From assembly GCA_964588175.1 (NCBI GenBank), contig CAZPNW010000081.1:1-5196 (forward strand): 5,196 nucleotides of DNA, in the 5' to 3' direction. Both the position numbers and the translations under genes were made by a program. The DNA is from JBAZTA01 sp964588175. GTDB lineage: Bacteria > Omnitrophota > Gorgyraeia > Gygaellales > Profunditerraquicolaceae. The notes under the pieces are model-generated. The model searched no databases. It was not told where the DNA came from and worked only from the letters and a program-made list of their open reading frames with translations. Positions 1-5,196 of this stretch are shown here, piece after piece; positions within the stretch are counted from its first letter, which is position 1, and the number at the start of each line of letters is the position of its first letter.

Positions 1-333
1 TATCAATTTTACAATGCGATAGAAAAAGAATCGATCGCCGATTTTACGCAAGCAATAGAGATCGATCCGCGTCATGCAAGAGCATACTGTAGACGAGGGC
101 TTGCTTATCGCTCGAATGGGTCCTCTTTAGAAGAGGAGATCCTGGATTATACAAAAGCGATCGAAATAAGGCCGGATTGGGTATTCCCTTATTTCTTGCG
201 TTTCGTAACATATACAGCAAAAGAAGAATATGATAAAGCGTGGGAAGACGTGCATAAAATCGAAGCATTGGGCAGCGGAGTCGCTGAATCTACGCTGAGC
301 AATCTTAAGAAAGCATCCGGCAGAGAGAAATAG
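1..333 (+). CDS. TPR-repeat protein, 3' end (N-terminus outside window)
   Basis: The frame is open from base 1 to a TAG at 331-333, giving the last 110 residues; no start is visible. Three tetratricopeptide-like units can be seen. Residues 11-25 are the end of one repeat (DFTQAIEIDP). Residues 26-60 are a full repeat (ARAYCRRGLAYRSNG, then DYTKAIEIRPDW). Residues 61-91 are a degenerate last repeat (VFPYFLRF, then YDKAWEDVHKIEALG). A short helical tail ends in KKASGREK. The A/G/Y/A spacing and the 'A-I-E-I-x-P' closing motif are typical of TPR helix pairs, which act as protein-binding scaffolds. Partner and cell location cannot be told, because the N-terminus (signal peptide or fused domain) is missing. 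Bases 67-197, encoding parts of repeats 1-3, recur as a decayed copy at 1247-1377. The family call is firm; the specific function is unknown. Confidence 0.88.
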   Translation, partial: YQFYNAIEKESIADFTQAIEIDPRHARAYCRRGLAYRSNGSSLEEEILDYTKAIEIRPDWVFPYFLRFVTYTAKEEYDKAWEDVHKIEALGSGVAESTLSNLKKASGREK

Positions 334-437
334 AACACAGCTTGTTTCTAAAAGGCAAGACATTAAGGATGTCTCGTAACCGTTAAGCATTATTTTTAAG
401 AGGGATTTTAGGGGGCGCCGAAGAAAATAGTGATAAG

Positions 438-465
438 TTGAATAAATAGAATGTGTCCCTATTTT
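438..465 (+). promoter_or_regulatory. Weak sigma70-like promoter candidate
   Basis: TTGAAT (438-443) and TATTTT (460-465) are separated by 16 bases, and each matches the -35 or -10 consensus at four of six positions. Initiation would fall near 472, about 25 bases before the ATG at 497. The region is AT-rich, so chance matches are expected. The candidate overlaps the hairpin at 444-464. Confidence 0.2.
444..464. repeat. Short hairpin motif AAATAG...CTATTT with GTGTCCC in or beside the loop
   Basis: AAATAG (444-449) and CTATTT (459-464) are perfect inverted repeats around a nine-base loop, AATGTGTCC. On the other strand the segment reads as an AAATAGGGACACATT-type motif. From memory, strings of this kind are common around REP-associated (IS200-like) tyrosine transposase genes in uncultured bacteria. 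No such transposase is in the window, so this would be a solitary element or remnant. The inverted repeat is directly visible; the link to a repeat family is unverified. Confidence 0.35.
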
Positions 466-496
466 AAAAACAAGTATTTTTAACCGGGGGGCCTAG

Positions 497-1120
497 ATGA
501 AAATAATAAGTGTATTGTTTCTTGTGGCAGGTATTTTGCTCGGTCCGGCATATGCTATCTATTGCGGTTCTTTGAGCGGCTCTGAGGCCGGGTCATATCA
601 GATCTTCTCGCAAGACATCAATAGGGCCGGTTTTGGGGGATTGAGCGTTCAGTCCAAAGGGGCTTCTGAGTGGAAAACGCCAATAATGGTTAACTTGTCG
701 CCTGATATGAATCCGGTCAGTTTTATCGCTTCTGTTAATTATATGCCCCCCATACGTGTATCGGGGACGCATTTTAGGAAAAATTATTATAGCGTACAAT
801 TAGAGAAGGAGGATATTCCTGTTTGGGAAGGTACTTTTATGGTCTCCTATCAGAAACCAAGCCAGAAATCATCTTCGAATACCTCTCTGTCGTATCATTC
901 CCAGATGTCCAATATTAAGACTTTCTTTGTTCGGGAGCCGGGGGAATACAGTTTTACGCTGCAGCCGAAGGGGAAAACGGAACTGGATGTTTCTTCTATA
1001 AGGTTAACGATTAAACGTAATGTTGTGCAGCCCAATCAGGCGATCGTTATTGCCGGTTTTATCCTTATGGTCCTTTCGATCATAGGATTTGTGATCAGTA
1101 ATAAGTTAGCAAAATCCTAG
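497..1120 (+). CDS. Unrecognised envelope protein: signal peptide, exported domain, C-terminal membrane helix
   Basis: This 207-residue protein belongs to no family I can name. Residues 1-20 look like a Sec signal peptide: Lys at position 2, a hydrophobic core, and an A-Y-A cleavage site before residue 21. Residues 21-180 are polar and rich in Ser, Thr, Tyr and Gly with alternating hydrophobics, which suggests a beta-rich domain. The segment FFVREPGEYSF (143-153) resembles the edge of a beta-sandwich. Residues 181-200 are a strongly hydrophobic helix followed by the short basic tail NKLAKS, so the expected topology is exported domain outside and tail inside. A TAG at 494-496 is in frame directly before the ATG, so this is the first possible start. 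A G-run (486-491) five bases upstream is the only ribosome-binding candidate. Direct repeats flank the gene (67-197 and 1247-1377), so it may be a separately acquired unit, not part of the glycan operon. It is probably a real gene; its function is unknown. Confidence 0.8.
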   Translation: MKIISVLFLVAGILLGPAYAIYCGSLSGSEAGSYQIFSQDINRAGFGGLSVQSKGASEWKTPIMVNLSPDMNPVSFIASVNYMPPIRVSGTHFRKNYYSVQLEKEDIPVWEGTFMVSYQKPSQKSSSNTSLSYHSQMSNIKTFFVREPGEYSFTLQPKGKTELDVSSIRLTIKRNVVQPNQAIVIAGFILMVLSIIGFVISNKLAKS

Positions 1121-1246
1121 ACGCTGTACGTAATCGATAATGTTTCTTTAAGTTGCAAAACAATTCTTTTGCCCTTGCGGGAAATAATCTCTTCGTAAGT
1201 TTAAGGTTTGAAACAGGTGGGATCCAGCGTCCAGGGAACTGCATTC

Positions 1247-1377
1247 CCGCATCATGCGAGAGCATCCTGTAAGCGAGGGCTTGTTTATCGCTCGAATAGG
1301 GCCTCTTGAGAAGGGGAAATCCTGGATTATACAAAAGCGATCGAAATAAGGCCGGATCGGGTATTCCCTTATTTCTT
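1247..1377 (+). pseudogene. Decayed partial copy of the upstream TPR gene
   Basis: This 131-base stretch aligns without gaps to bases 67-197 at a constant offset of 1180, with 12 mismatches by eye (about 91% identity); 49 of 50 bases match across 1321-1370. Read in the TPR frame it encodes HARAS-C-KRGLVYRSNRAS and then hits TGA at 1307-1309. It continues EGEILDYTKAIEIRPDRVFPYF and ends at TAA (1385-1387). There is no start codon or ribosome-binding site. Counting 14 differences over 71-200, they fall 4, 7 and 3 on first, second and third codon positions, so there is no sign of protein-level constraint. It is a gene fragment, not a second functional gene. The similarity stops abruptly at both ends. 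Confidence 0.88.
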
Positions 1378-1391
1378 AAGAATATAAGGGG
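1366..1391. repeat. Imperfect palindrome at the end of the TPR duplication
   Basis: The left arm CCCTTATTTCTT (1366-1377) is followed at once by its reverse complement, AAGAA-T-ATAAGGG (1378-1390), with one extra T at 1383. The left arm belongs to the duplicated TPR segment (same bases as 186-197). The right arm has no counterpart at the parental locus, so the palindrome arose at the junction. As RNA it would form a twelve-pair stem with a bulge and essentially no loop. No T-run follows, so it is unlikely to be an intrinsic terminator. Confidence 0.7.
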
Positions 1392-1404
1392 AGATTAAGA
1401 GCGC

Positions 1405-1434
1405 TTGGATATATTATCACCGGCATTCTATAAA
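1405..1434 (+). promoter_or_regulatory. Candidate promoter abutting the glycosyltransferase start
   Basis: TTGGAT (1405-1410) and TATAAA (1429-1434) are separated by 18 bases; the -10 box matches five of six consensus positions. Initiation about seven bases downstream would fall at or next to the ATG at 1442, giving a leaderless or nearly leaderless transcript. This would fit the absence of a good Shine-Dalgarno sequence there. The sequence is AT-rich, so this is weak evidence. Confidence 0.25.
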
Positions 1435-1441
1435 ATAGGCT

Positions 1442-3100
1442 ATGGTTAATTTGTTTAATAAAGATTTAAGCTTCCGGTTTGTTTATCAGCATAAAACAAC
1501 GTTTATCGTTTTATTGGTCCTGATCTTTGCGTTAGCTTTAAGGCTCTACAATCTGAATAAATATGACTTATGGTTTGATGAGCTTGCCTCAGGCAGTTAT
1601 TCACACCGGAATATAGATGGAATTGCTTCTTATCCGGGGCTCTCTGTTTTGTCGGTTATGTTTGAGAGATTCCTGAACGATCCTCATTCATCGCTTTACT
1701 ATATATTGATCTACATCTCAAGTTTCTTTCTGAAAGCAGACCAGTCGTTGAGGCTGATCTCCGTTTTTTTTAGCACATTTTCTTTGCTTATCCTGTATAA
1801 ATTAGCCCGCCGTATATATGAACGTTCAACCGCCATAATAACGCTTTTGTTAATGGCTATGAGTCCTTTTCAGCTTTGGTACGCGCAAGAAATGCGGGCA
1901 TACGCGATTTCAGTATTTTTTTCTCTTTTGGCGACTTATTTCCTTATAAAAATAATACAAGGAAAAAAAGGGGCCTTTTGGTTTTATTTTCTTATATCAG
2001 GATTGTTTGCCATTCTGACAAACTATTATTCCGTTTTGTTGTTAATGATCGCTGCCGGATTCTTATGTTTCAAACGCGGCTTGCCCTGTTTTAAAAAAAT
2101 GTGTTTATGTATTATTATCGCGCTGGCCGGGTGTATACTAATCTGGATTATTATTGCGCCGCATCTGTATATAGTAAAGAATCCCTTTTGGCTTATGCCG
2201 CCAACTTTAAAAAGCCTGTTTTTAAGCTTTGCGGTCTTTGGCCTTGGTTATTCGGCAAATTATGCCCAACTTATTATTGGGACAGCCCTTTTAGCTGCCC
2301 TGTTCATATACGGTGTTTATAAAAGCATCGAAGAAAAGAACAAGTATGCGGTTTTTCTGTCTTTGTCATTTCTATTGCCAATAATAGTGATCTTCATGAT
2401 CTCCAAGTTCGCTATCCCTCTATATATTGATAGGCAATTCATTATCATTACTCCATTTTATTATTTATTGATCGCCCACGGAATATCCCGGATAAAAAAT
2501 GTTACGCTCAAGCTTTCGGTTTGCTTCATGGTCACAACACTGATGGTATCCTTGCTTATCAATTACAATAATGGGTTTATGTTGGTTTCGGGGGAGCGGA
2601 GGGAATTCTATCCTGGCGTCCATGAAAAAAAGCAATATGGAGTTTTGATGGGGTATCTGCGCGATAATCTTGATAAAGAGGATATTATCGCAGCTACCGA
2701 TCTTCAGTCATATGTGCTTACGACAAAAGTGATGAGGGAGAAATTCAACAATTCCGGCGCTCATTGGTTATTATTTTCTCCCGTAACCTTGACTAATGTT
2801 GAAAGAAACACATATCCGGTCCTCAGGAACATAAGTAACGGTAAGGATAGGAGCGGCCAAAAGGGTATGTATGCTTTCTATTTTATTGCCGGGCGGCAGG
2901 TTTTAGAAAAAGAACCGCTGATGAATAAAACCGTCAAGCGGATCTGGTTAGTTACTTCTTTTTGGGACAAGATCGGGCTTAGCCCTGTCAATAATGCGTA
3001 TAAAAGAATCAGAACGCATCTGCGTGATCAATATCGTTGTGAAGAAATTAAAGAAGCGGATGGGATAATAATAGAAAAGTTGGCGAAGAATGATCTTTAA
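1442..3100 (+). CDS. GT-C fold membrane glycosyltransferase (GT39/ArnT-like)
   Basis: This 552-residue protein is highly hydrophobic over residues 20-375, with roughly ten to twelve membrane helices, then a soluble C-terminal part (about 376-552). Family signatures are clear. LRLYNLNKYDLWFDE (33-47) carries the acidic D46-E47 pair of the first periplasmic loop, where GT39/PMT-type enzymes place their catalytic aspartate. DPHSSLYYILI (81-91) matches the 'hpPLYY' motif. SPFQLWYAQEMRAYA (141-155) matches the conserved loop of the family. YIDRQFIIITPFYYLLIAHGI (328-348) is the usual 'RY-x-x-x-P' segment. Such enzymes take a sugar from a polyprenyl-phosphate donor and add it to a protein, lipid or glycan outside the cytoplasmic membrane; donor and acceptor here are unknown. 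An in-frame TAG at 1436-1438 makes ATG 1442 the first start, with only a weak AGG upstream. It is the first gene of a likely operon, nine bases before the radical SAM gene. The family is well supported, the substrate is not. Confidence 0.88.
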   Translation: MVNLFNKDLSFRFVYQHKTTFIVLLVLIFALALRLYNLNKYDLWFDELASGSYSHRNIDGIASYPGLSVLSVMFERFLNDPHSSLYYILIYISSFFLKADQSLRLISVFFSTFSLLILYKLARRIYERSTAIITLLLMAMSPFQLWYAQEMRAYAISVFFSLLATYFLIKIIQGKKGAFWFYFLISGLFAILTNYYSVLLLMIAAGFLCFKRGLPCFKKMCLCIIIALAGCILIWIIIAPHLYIVKNPFWLMPPTLKSLFLSFAVFGLGYSANYAQLIIGTALLAALFIYGVYKSIEEKNKYAVFLSLSFLLPIIVIFMISKFAIPLYIDRQFIIITPFYYLLIAHGISRIKNVTLKLSVCFMVTTLMVSLLINYNNGFMLVSGERREFYPGVHEKKQYGVLMGYLRDNLDKEDIIAATDLQSYVLTTKVMREKFNNSGAHWLLFSPVTLTNVERNTYPVLRNISNGKDRSGQKGMYAFYFIAGRQVLEKEPLMNKTVKRIWLVTSFWDKIGLSPVNNAYKRIRTHLRDQYRCEEIKEADGIIIEKLAKNDL

Positions 3101-3109
3101 AATGAGCGC

Positions 3110-4255
3110 ATGAAGAGAAACTTTACCAAGAGGATAGCGAAATTAATATTGTCTTGCTGCGGTGTAAAGCGCCTGCCGCCATGGAATTTCTTTAAGGATA
3201 CGTTCCTTAAAAAAACAATTTATCCCTGTTATATCAGATTAGAATTGACGCATAAATGTAATTTAGACTGTATCATGTGCCCGTCATTCTTACATACCCC
3301 TGACCCCGATAAAAAGGAATTGACGTTCGAAGAAATCAGGAAGATTATCGATGAGATAAGTGGATACCGGCAGAAACCTTATGTGTCGGTCTCAGGGGGG
3401 GAGCCTTTTTTGCGGCAAGATATATTTAATATTTTAAAGTACGTGGAGTCCCGCGGGTTGAAATATAAGATCCTTACCAGCGCGACGACCATATTCCCGG
3501 GGGCAGCCGACCAATTAAAAAAGATCCACCCGGACATATTTGAGGTATCTTTGGACGGCCCGGAGCATATCCATGATAAGATGAGGCGTGCCCCGGGAGC
3601 TTTTTCTAGAACGCTCGCCGCGCTGAGATTTATCAAAAAGAATATAAAGAGTAAGGTTTTACTTATGTGTATCATAACTTCCGAAAACGCGGAATATTTG
3701 AACGATACGGCCATGATCGCTGAAGAATTGGGAGTAGACCTGTGTTTTGGCCACTTGTCATTTATTACGCCGGAAAGATTCGCGCGCCAGAAAAAGATCA
3801 TGAAAGAAGAATTCGGCATTGAATTAGCAGGGTCCCGATGCGCTGACAGTAATGATTTGCACCGTTTTGACACCAGCCGGTTATACGAGCAAATCACAAA
3901 GATCAGGCTGAATAAAAAAAGAATCCATGTTTATTTTACGCAGGAATTATCTGCGGCACAGATCAGGGGGCATTATTCTGATAGCGAATGCTGCGTTTTA
4001 AGCGATACATGCTATTATCCATGGTATGGCGCAAGAATAAACCCCTATGGAGGAGTATCGCTCTGTAAAGAAGATTACCTGTCCGTGGGAAATATCGGTG
4101 AGGAGTCGTTATCACGTTTATATAATAATTGTAATTCCAACCGGTTCCGGGATTATTTGAGAAAAAAACTACTGCCTTTATGCGTGCGGTGCTCTTGGTG
4201 TGGCTCCGGTGATTTGATGACGTCGGTATTTGGTCAGCGCAGAAACTTGTCCTAA
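3110..4255 (+). CDS. Radical SAM protein with SPASM-like C-terminal domain
   Basis: This 381-residue protein has a radical S-adenosylmethionine core starting near residue 40. THKCNLDCIMCPS holds the CxxxCxxC motif (C50, C54, C57) that binds the SAM-reducing 4Fe-4S cluster. SVSGGEPFLR (93-102) is the GGEP SAM-binding motif, and FEVSLDGPEHIHDKMR (144-159) is the usual barrel strand and loop. The C-terminus looks like a SPASM/Twitch auxiliary-cluster domain: C301-YYPW, NPYGGVSLC (C319), GNIGEESLSRLYNN (327-340), then C358-x2-C361-x2-C364. C294 and C295 are additional. The final CxxCxxC is shorter than the canonical seven-cysteine SPASM pattern, so perhaps only one auxiliary cluster is bound. Proteins of this type modify peptides, sugars or other small molecules. 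Here it lies between two glycosyltransferases, which suggests a role in surface-glycan or glycolipid synthesis. The start is the first ATG after an in-frame TAA (3098-3100). The first 40 residues are basic with a short hydrophobic patch and have no recognised role. The substrate is unknown. Confidence 0.9.
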   Translation: MKRNFTKRIAKLILSCCGVKRLPPWNFFKDTFLKKTIYPCYIRLELTHKCNLDCIMCPSFLHTPDPDKKELTFEEIRKIIDEISGYRQKPYVSVSGGEPFLRQDIFNILKYVESRGLKYKILTSATTIFPGAADQLKKIHPDIFEVSLDGPEHIHDKMRRAPGAFSRTLAALRFIKKNIKSKVLLMCIITSENAEYLNDTAMIAEELGVDLCFGHLSFITPERFARQKKIMKEEFGIELAGSRCADSNDLHRFDTSRLYEQITKIRLNKKRIHVYFTQELSAAQIRGHYSDSECCVLSDTCYYPWYGARINPYGGVSLCKEDYLSVGNIGEESLSRLYNNCNSNRFRDYLRKKLLPLCVRCSWCGSGDLMTSVFGQRRNLS

Positions 4256-4286
4256 GGCGTAAGGATAAAGCTAATTAATATATATC

Positions 4287-5196
4287 ATGATTCTTGCGGC
4301 GGCTAAAAAATTGCCTTTTGTGAGCATAGTCATCCCGACATTCAACCGGGCTGGTAGCGTATCCCGATGTATTAAAAATCTGCTTGAACTTGATTATCCT
4401 CGGGAAGAATTCGAGATCATTGTTATCGATGACGGTTCCCGGGATGCTACGGGACCAGTTTTGTCAAATATCCTTGATCTCAGCAATGTTAAGATCAAAT
4501 ATTTGCGGAACGAGCAAAATCAAGGAGCCGGCGCATCAAGAAATACGGGATTGAGGCAATCTACAGGCGATTTGATCGCCTGTTTGGATGATGATTGCTT
4601 GGTTGAAAAAAGCTGGTTGCGTGACTTTGTGGAGACGTTTAATAAATTCCCTCTCGCCTCAGCCGTAGGGGGGAGCGTTATCAATCCGGCTGATTCCTCA
4701 TTGGCCCAGGCCTCACATATACTTGAATTTTCCAGCTGGTTGCCTTTGGGGAAGACAAGGCGCGTACAGGATATCCCGGCGTGCAACATCGCGTATAAAA
4801 GGCCGGATATTGAAGGGTTTATGTTCCCGGAAGGCTTGAAAGGGTCGGTGTATGAGGATGCTTTGTTCAATCATGCTTTGTCTTCGGCAGGCCGAATGTT
4901 CATTTTTAACCCGGAAATAAAAGTTTACCATTATAAATGGCCCCGGAATTTTACCAGAAAAGATTTTTATGAAAGCCAGAGGAGATACGCCACGGGCTTT
5001 CTTAAGGGCGGGTTTAAAGCCCATGGCGTAGCGGGGAGCTTTTTAATTAAATATAAGGTTTTTAATTTATTGTGCCCGCGCCTCATCCTCGTTTTTTTTA
5101 GATGCGCAAGATCAAAGATCTACTTGCTCCAATTTATCCGTAACTTCAGGTTGATCTTAAGCGGAGAGTGGTTTAGGAACAAGATCATTTACCGTG
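4287..5196 (+). CDS. Glycosyltransferase family 2, GT-A fold (3' end outside window)
   Basis: The frame is open for 303 codons and runs off the window without a stop. The N-terminus VSIVIPTFNRAGSV (12-25) is the classic GT2 opening. IVIDDGS (45-51) binds the nucleotide. GAGASRNTGLRQSTGDLIACLDDDC (80-104) contains the metal-binding DxD region at D101-D103. YEDALFNHAL (189-198) supplies the acidic 'ED' pair expected for the catalytic base, and YESQRRYATGFLKGG (228-242) matches the helix after the active site. Residues 258-272 and 278-292 are hydrophobic with basic flanks, so the C-terminus probably touches or enters the membrane. It should transfer a sugar from a nucleotide donor at the cytoplasmic face; donor and acceptor cannot be deduced. 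ATG 4287 is the only ATG in this frame after an in-frame TAA at 4272-4274. The eight bases before it are AT-rich with no Shine-Dalgarno sequence. The gene follows the radical SAM gene after 31 bases and is probably in the same operon. Confidence 0.92.
   Translation, partial: MILAAAKKLPFVSIVIPTFNRAGSVSRCIKNLLELDYPREEFEIIVIDDGSRDATGPVLSNILDLSNVKIKYLRNEQNQGAGASRNTGLRQSTGDLIACLDDDCLVEKSWLRDFVETFNKFPLASAVGGSVINPADSSLAQASHILEFSSWLPLGKTRRVQDIPACNIAYKRPDIEGFMFPEGLKGSVYEDALFNHALSSAGRMFIFNPEIKVYHYKWPRNFTRKDFYESQRRYATGFLKGGFKAHGVAGSFLIKYKVFNLLCPRLILVFFRCARSKIYLLQFIRNFRLILSGEWFRNKIIYR

Larger units (their letters stand above)
334..496. other. Non-coding gap between TPR gene and envelope-protein gene
   Basis: This is 163 bases without a plausible gene. 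It holds a small perfect inverted repeat (AGACAT/ATGTCT, 358-374, loop of five), a GGCGCC palindrome at 414-419, an AT-rich stretch with a second hairpin (444-464), and a G-run just before the next start codon. No canonical terminator is visible: the T-run at 393-397 lies about 18 bases beyond the first hairpin. Confidence 0.6.
1121..1441. other. Long non-coding gap with a decayed TPR fragment
   Basis: This gap is 321 bases long. The first part (1121-1246) has no gene, only a weak GCAAAA/TTTTGC inverted repeat (1155-1172) and a GC-rich patch at 1219-1250 containing GGGATCCAGCG and CATTCCCGC. Those two strings resemble pieces of the widespread 'ATTCCCGC...GCGGGAATCCAG' dispersed repeats, but no complete element is present. 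Bases 1247-1377 are the TPR-gene remnant and 1366-1391 form a palindrome. The remainder leads to the glycosyltransferase start and includes a possible -10 box. Confidence 0.7.

Noticed and set aside
358..397. Possible intrinsic terminator after the TPR gene
   Set aside because: The AGACAT/ATGTCT stem is short and AT-rich, and the T-run starts about 18 bases beyond it. This does not fit a rho-independent terminator.
550..568. Lipoprotein signal around C23 of the envelope protein
   Set aside because: The residues before C23 are A-I-Y, which does not fit a lipobox (Gly, Ala or Ser is needed just before Cys). An A-Y-A signal peptidase I site fits better.
1155..1181. GCAAAA/TTTTGC inverted repeat after the envelope-protein gene
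   Set aside because: It is a weak six-pair stem with two G-C pairs and no following T-run; likely chance.
1219..1250. Dispersed-repeat element of the ATTCCCGC/GCGGGAATCCAG type
   Set aside because: Only fragments (GGGATCCAGCG and CATTCCCGC) are present, without the paired inverted arms of a complete element. I mention it in the gap description but do not call it.
1095..1334. Minus-strand frame whose product resembles that of another minus-strand frame at 44-268
   Set aside because: The resemblance comes only from the duplicated DNA. Seven of 14 differences fall on its third codon positions, which is mildly suggestive but far too few to prove coding. The plus-strand TPR frame is the recognisable protein.
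1876..2322. Two short plus-strand frames inside the GT-C gene
   Set aside because: They are in an alternative frame of a well-supported membrane glycosyltransferase and have no features of their own.
3379..3897. 172-codon open frame on the minus strand
   Set aside because: It lies wholly within the radical SAM gene, opposite its catalytic motifs, and has no recognisable domain. It is a shadow of the real frame.
4520..5024. Two overlapping minus-strand open frames
   Set aside because: Both are antisense to the glycosyltransferase 2 gene, whose frame carries all the family motifs. Neither has a recognisable motif or a ribosome-binding site.
1..5196. CRISPR array, tRNA, rRNA, riboswitch, toxin-antitoxin or defence module
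   Set aside because: I saw no regularly spaced repeats, cloverleaf or conserved RNA motifs, and no paired small genes or nuclease motifs on either strand.

Overview
This is a bacterial accessory or surface-glycan region, read entirely on the + strand. No gene identifies the taxon. The mid-to-low GC content, the TPR protein with a C-terminus ending near KKASGREK, and glycosyltransferases mixed with a radical SAM enzyme recall uncultured Gram-negative lineages such as Omnitrophota. That is an impression from memory, not a demonstrated assignment.

Layout. (1) 1-333 is the 3' end of a tetratricopeptide-repeat (TPR) protein. (2) 334-496 is non-coding and holds a short hairpin motif and a weak promoter candidate. 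(3) 497-1120 is an unrecognised small envelope protein with a signal peptide, an exported domain and a C-terminal membrane helix. (4) 1121-1441 is non-coding, but contains a decayed, gap-free copy (1247-1377) of TPR-gene bases 67-197, about 91% identical, with an in-frame TGA. It ends in an imperfect palindrome. (5) 1442-3100 is a polytopic GT-C (GT39/ArnT-like) glycosyltransferase. (6) 3110-4255 is a radical SAM protein with a SPASM-like C-terminus. (7) 4287 to the window end is a family 2 glycosyltransferase cut by the edge.

The last three genes are separated by 9 and 31 bases and probably form one operon. The family 2 enzyme would transfer a nucleotide-sugar-derived residue at the cytoplasmic face. 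The GT-C enzyme would use a lipid-linked sugar at the outer side of the membrane. The radical SAM enzyme could modify a sugar, lipid or peptide component. The final product cannot be read from this window.

The most unusual structure is the pair of direct repeats (67-197 and 1247-1377) that bracket the small envelope-protein gene. The second repeat has a palindromic junction, which suggests a past duplication or template-switch rearrangement. I found no tRNA, rRNA, CRISPR array or complete insertion sequence. I also cannot point to a convincing new defence or mobile system here.
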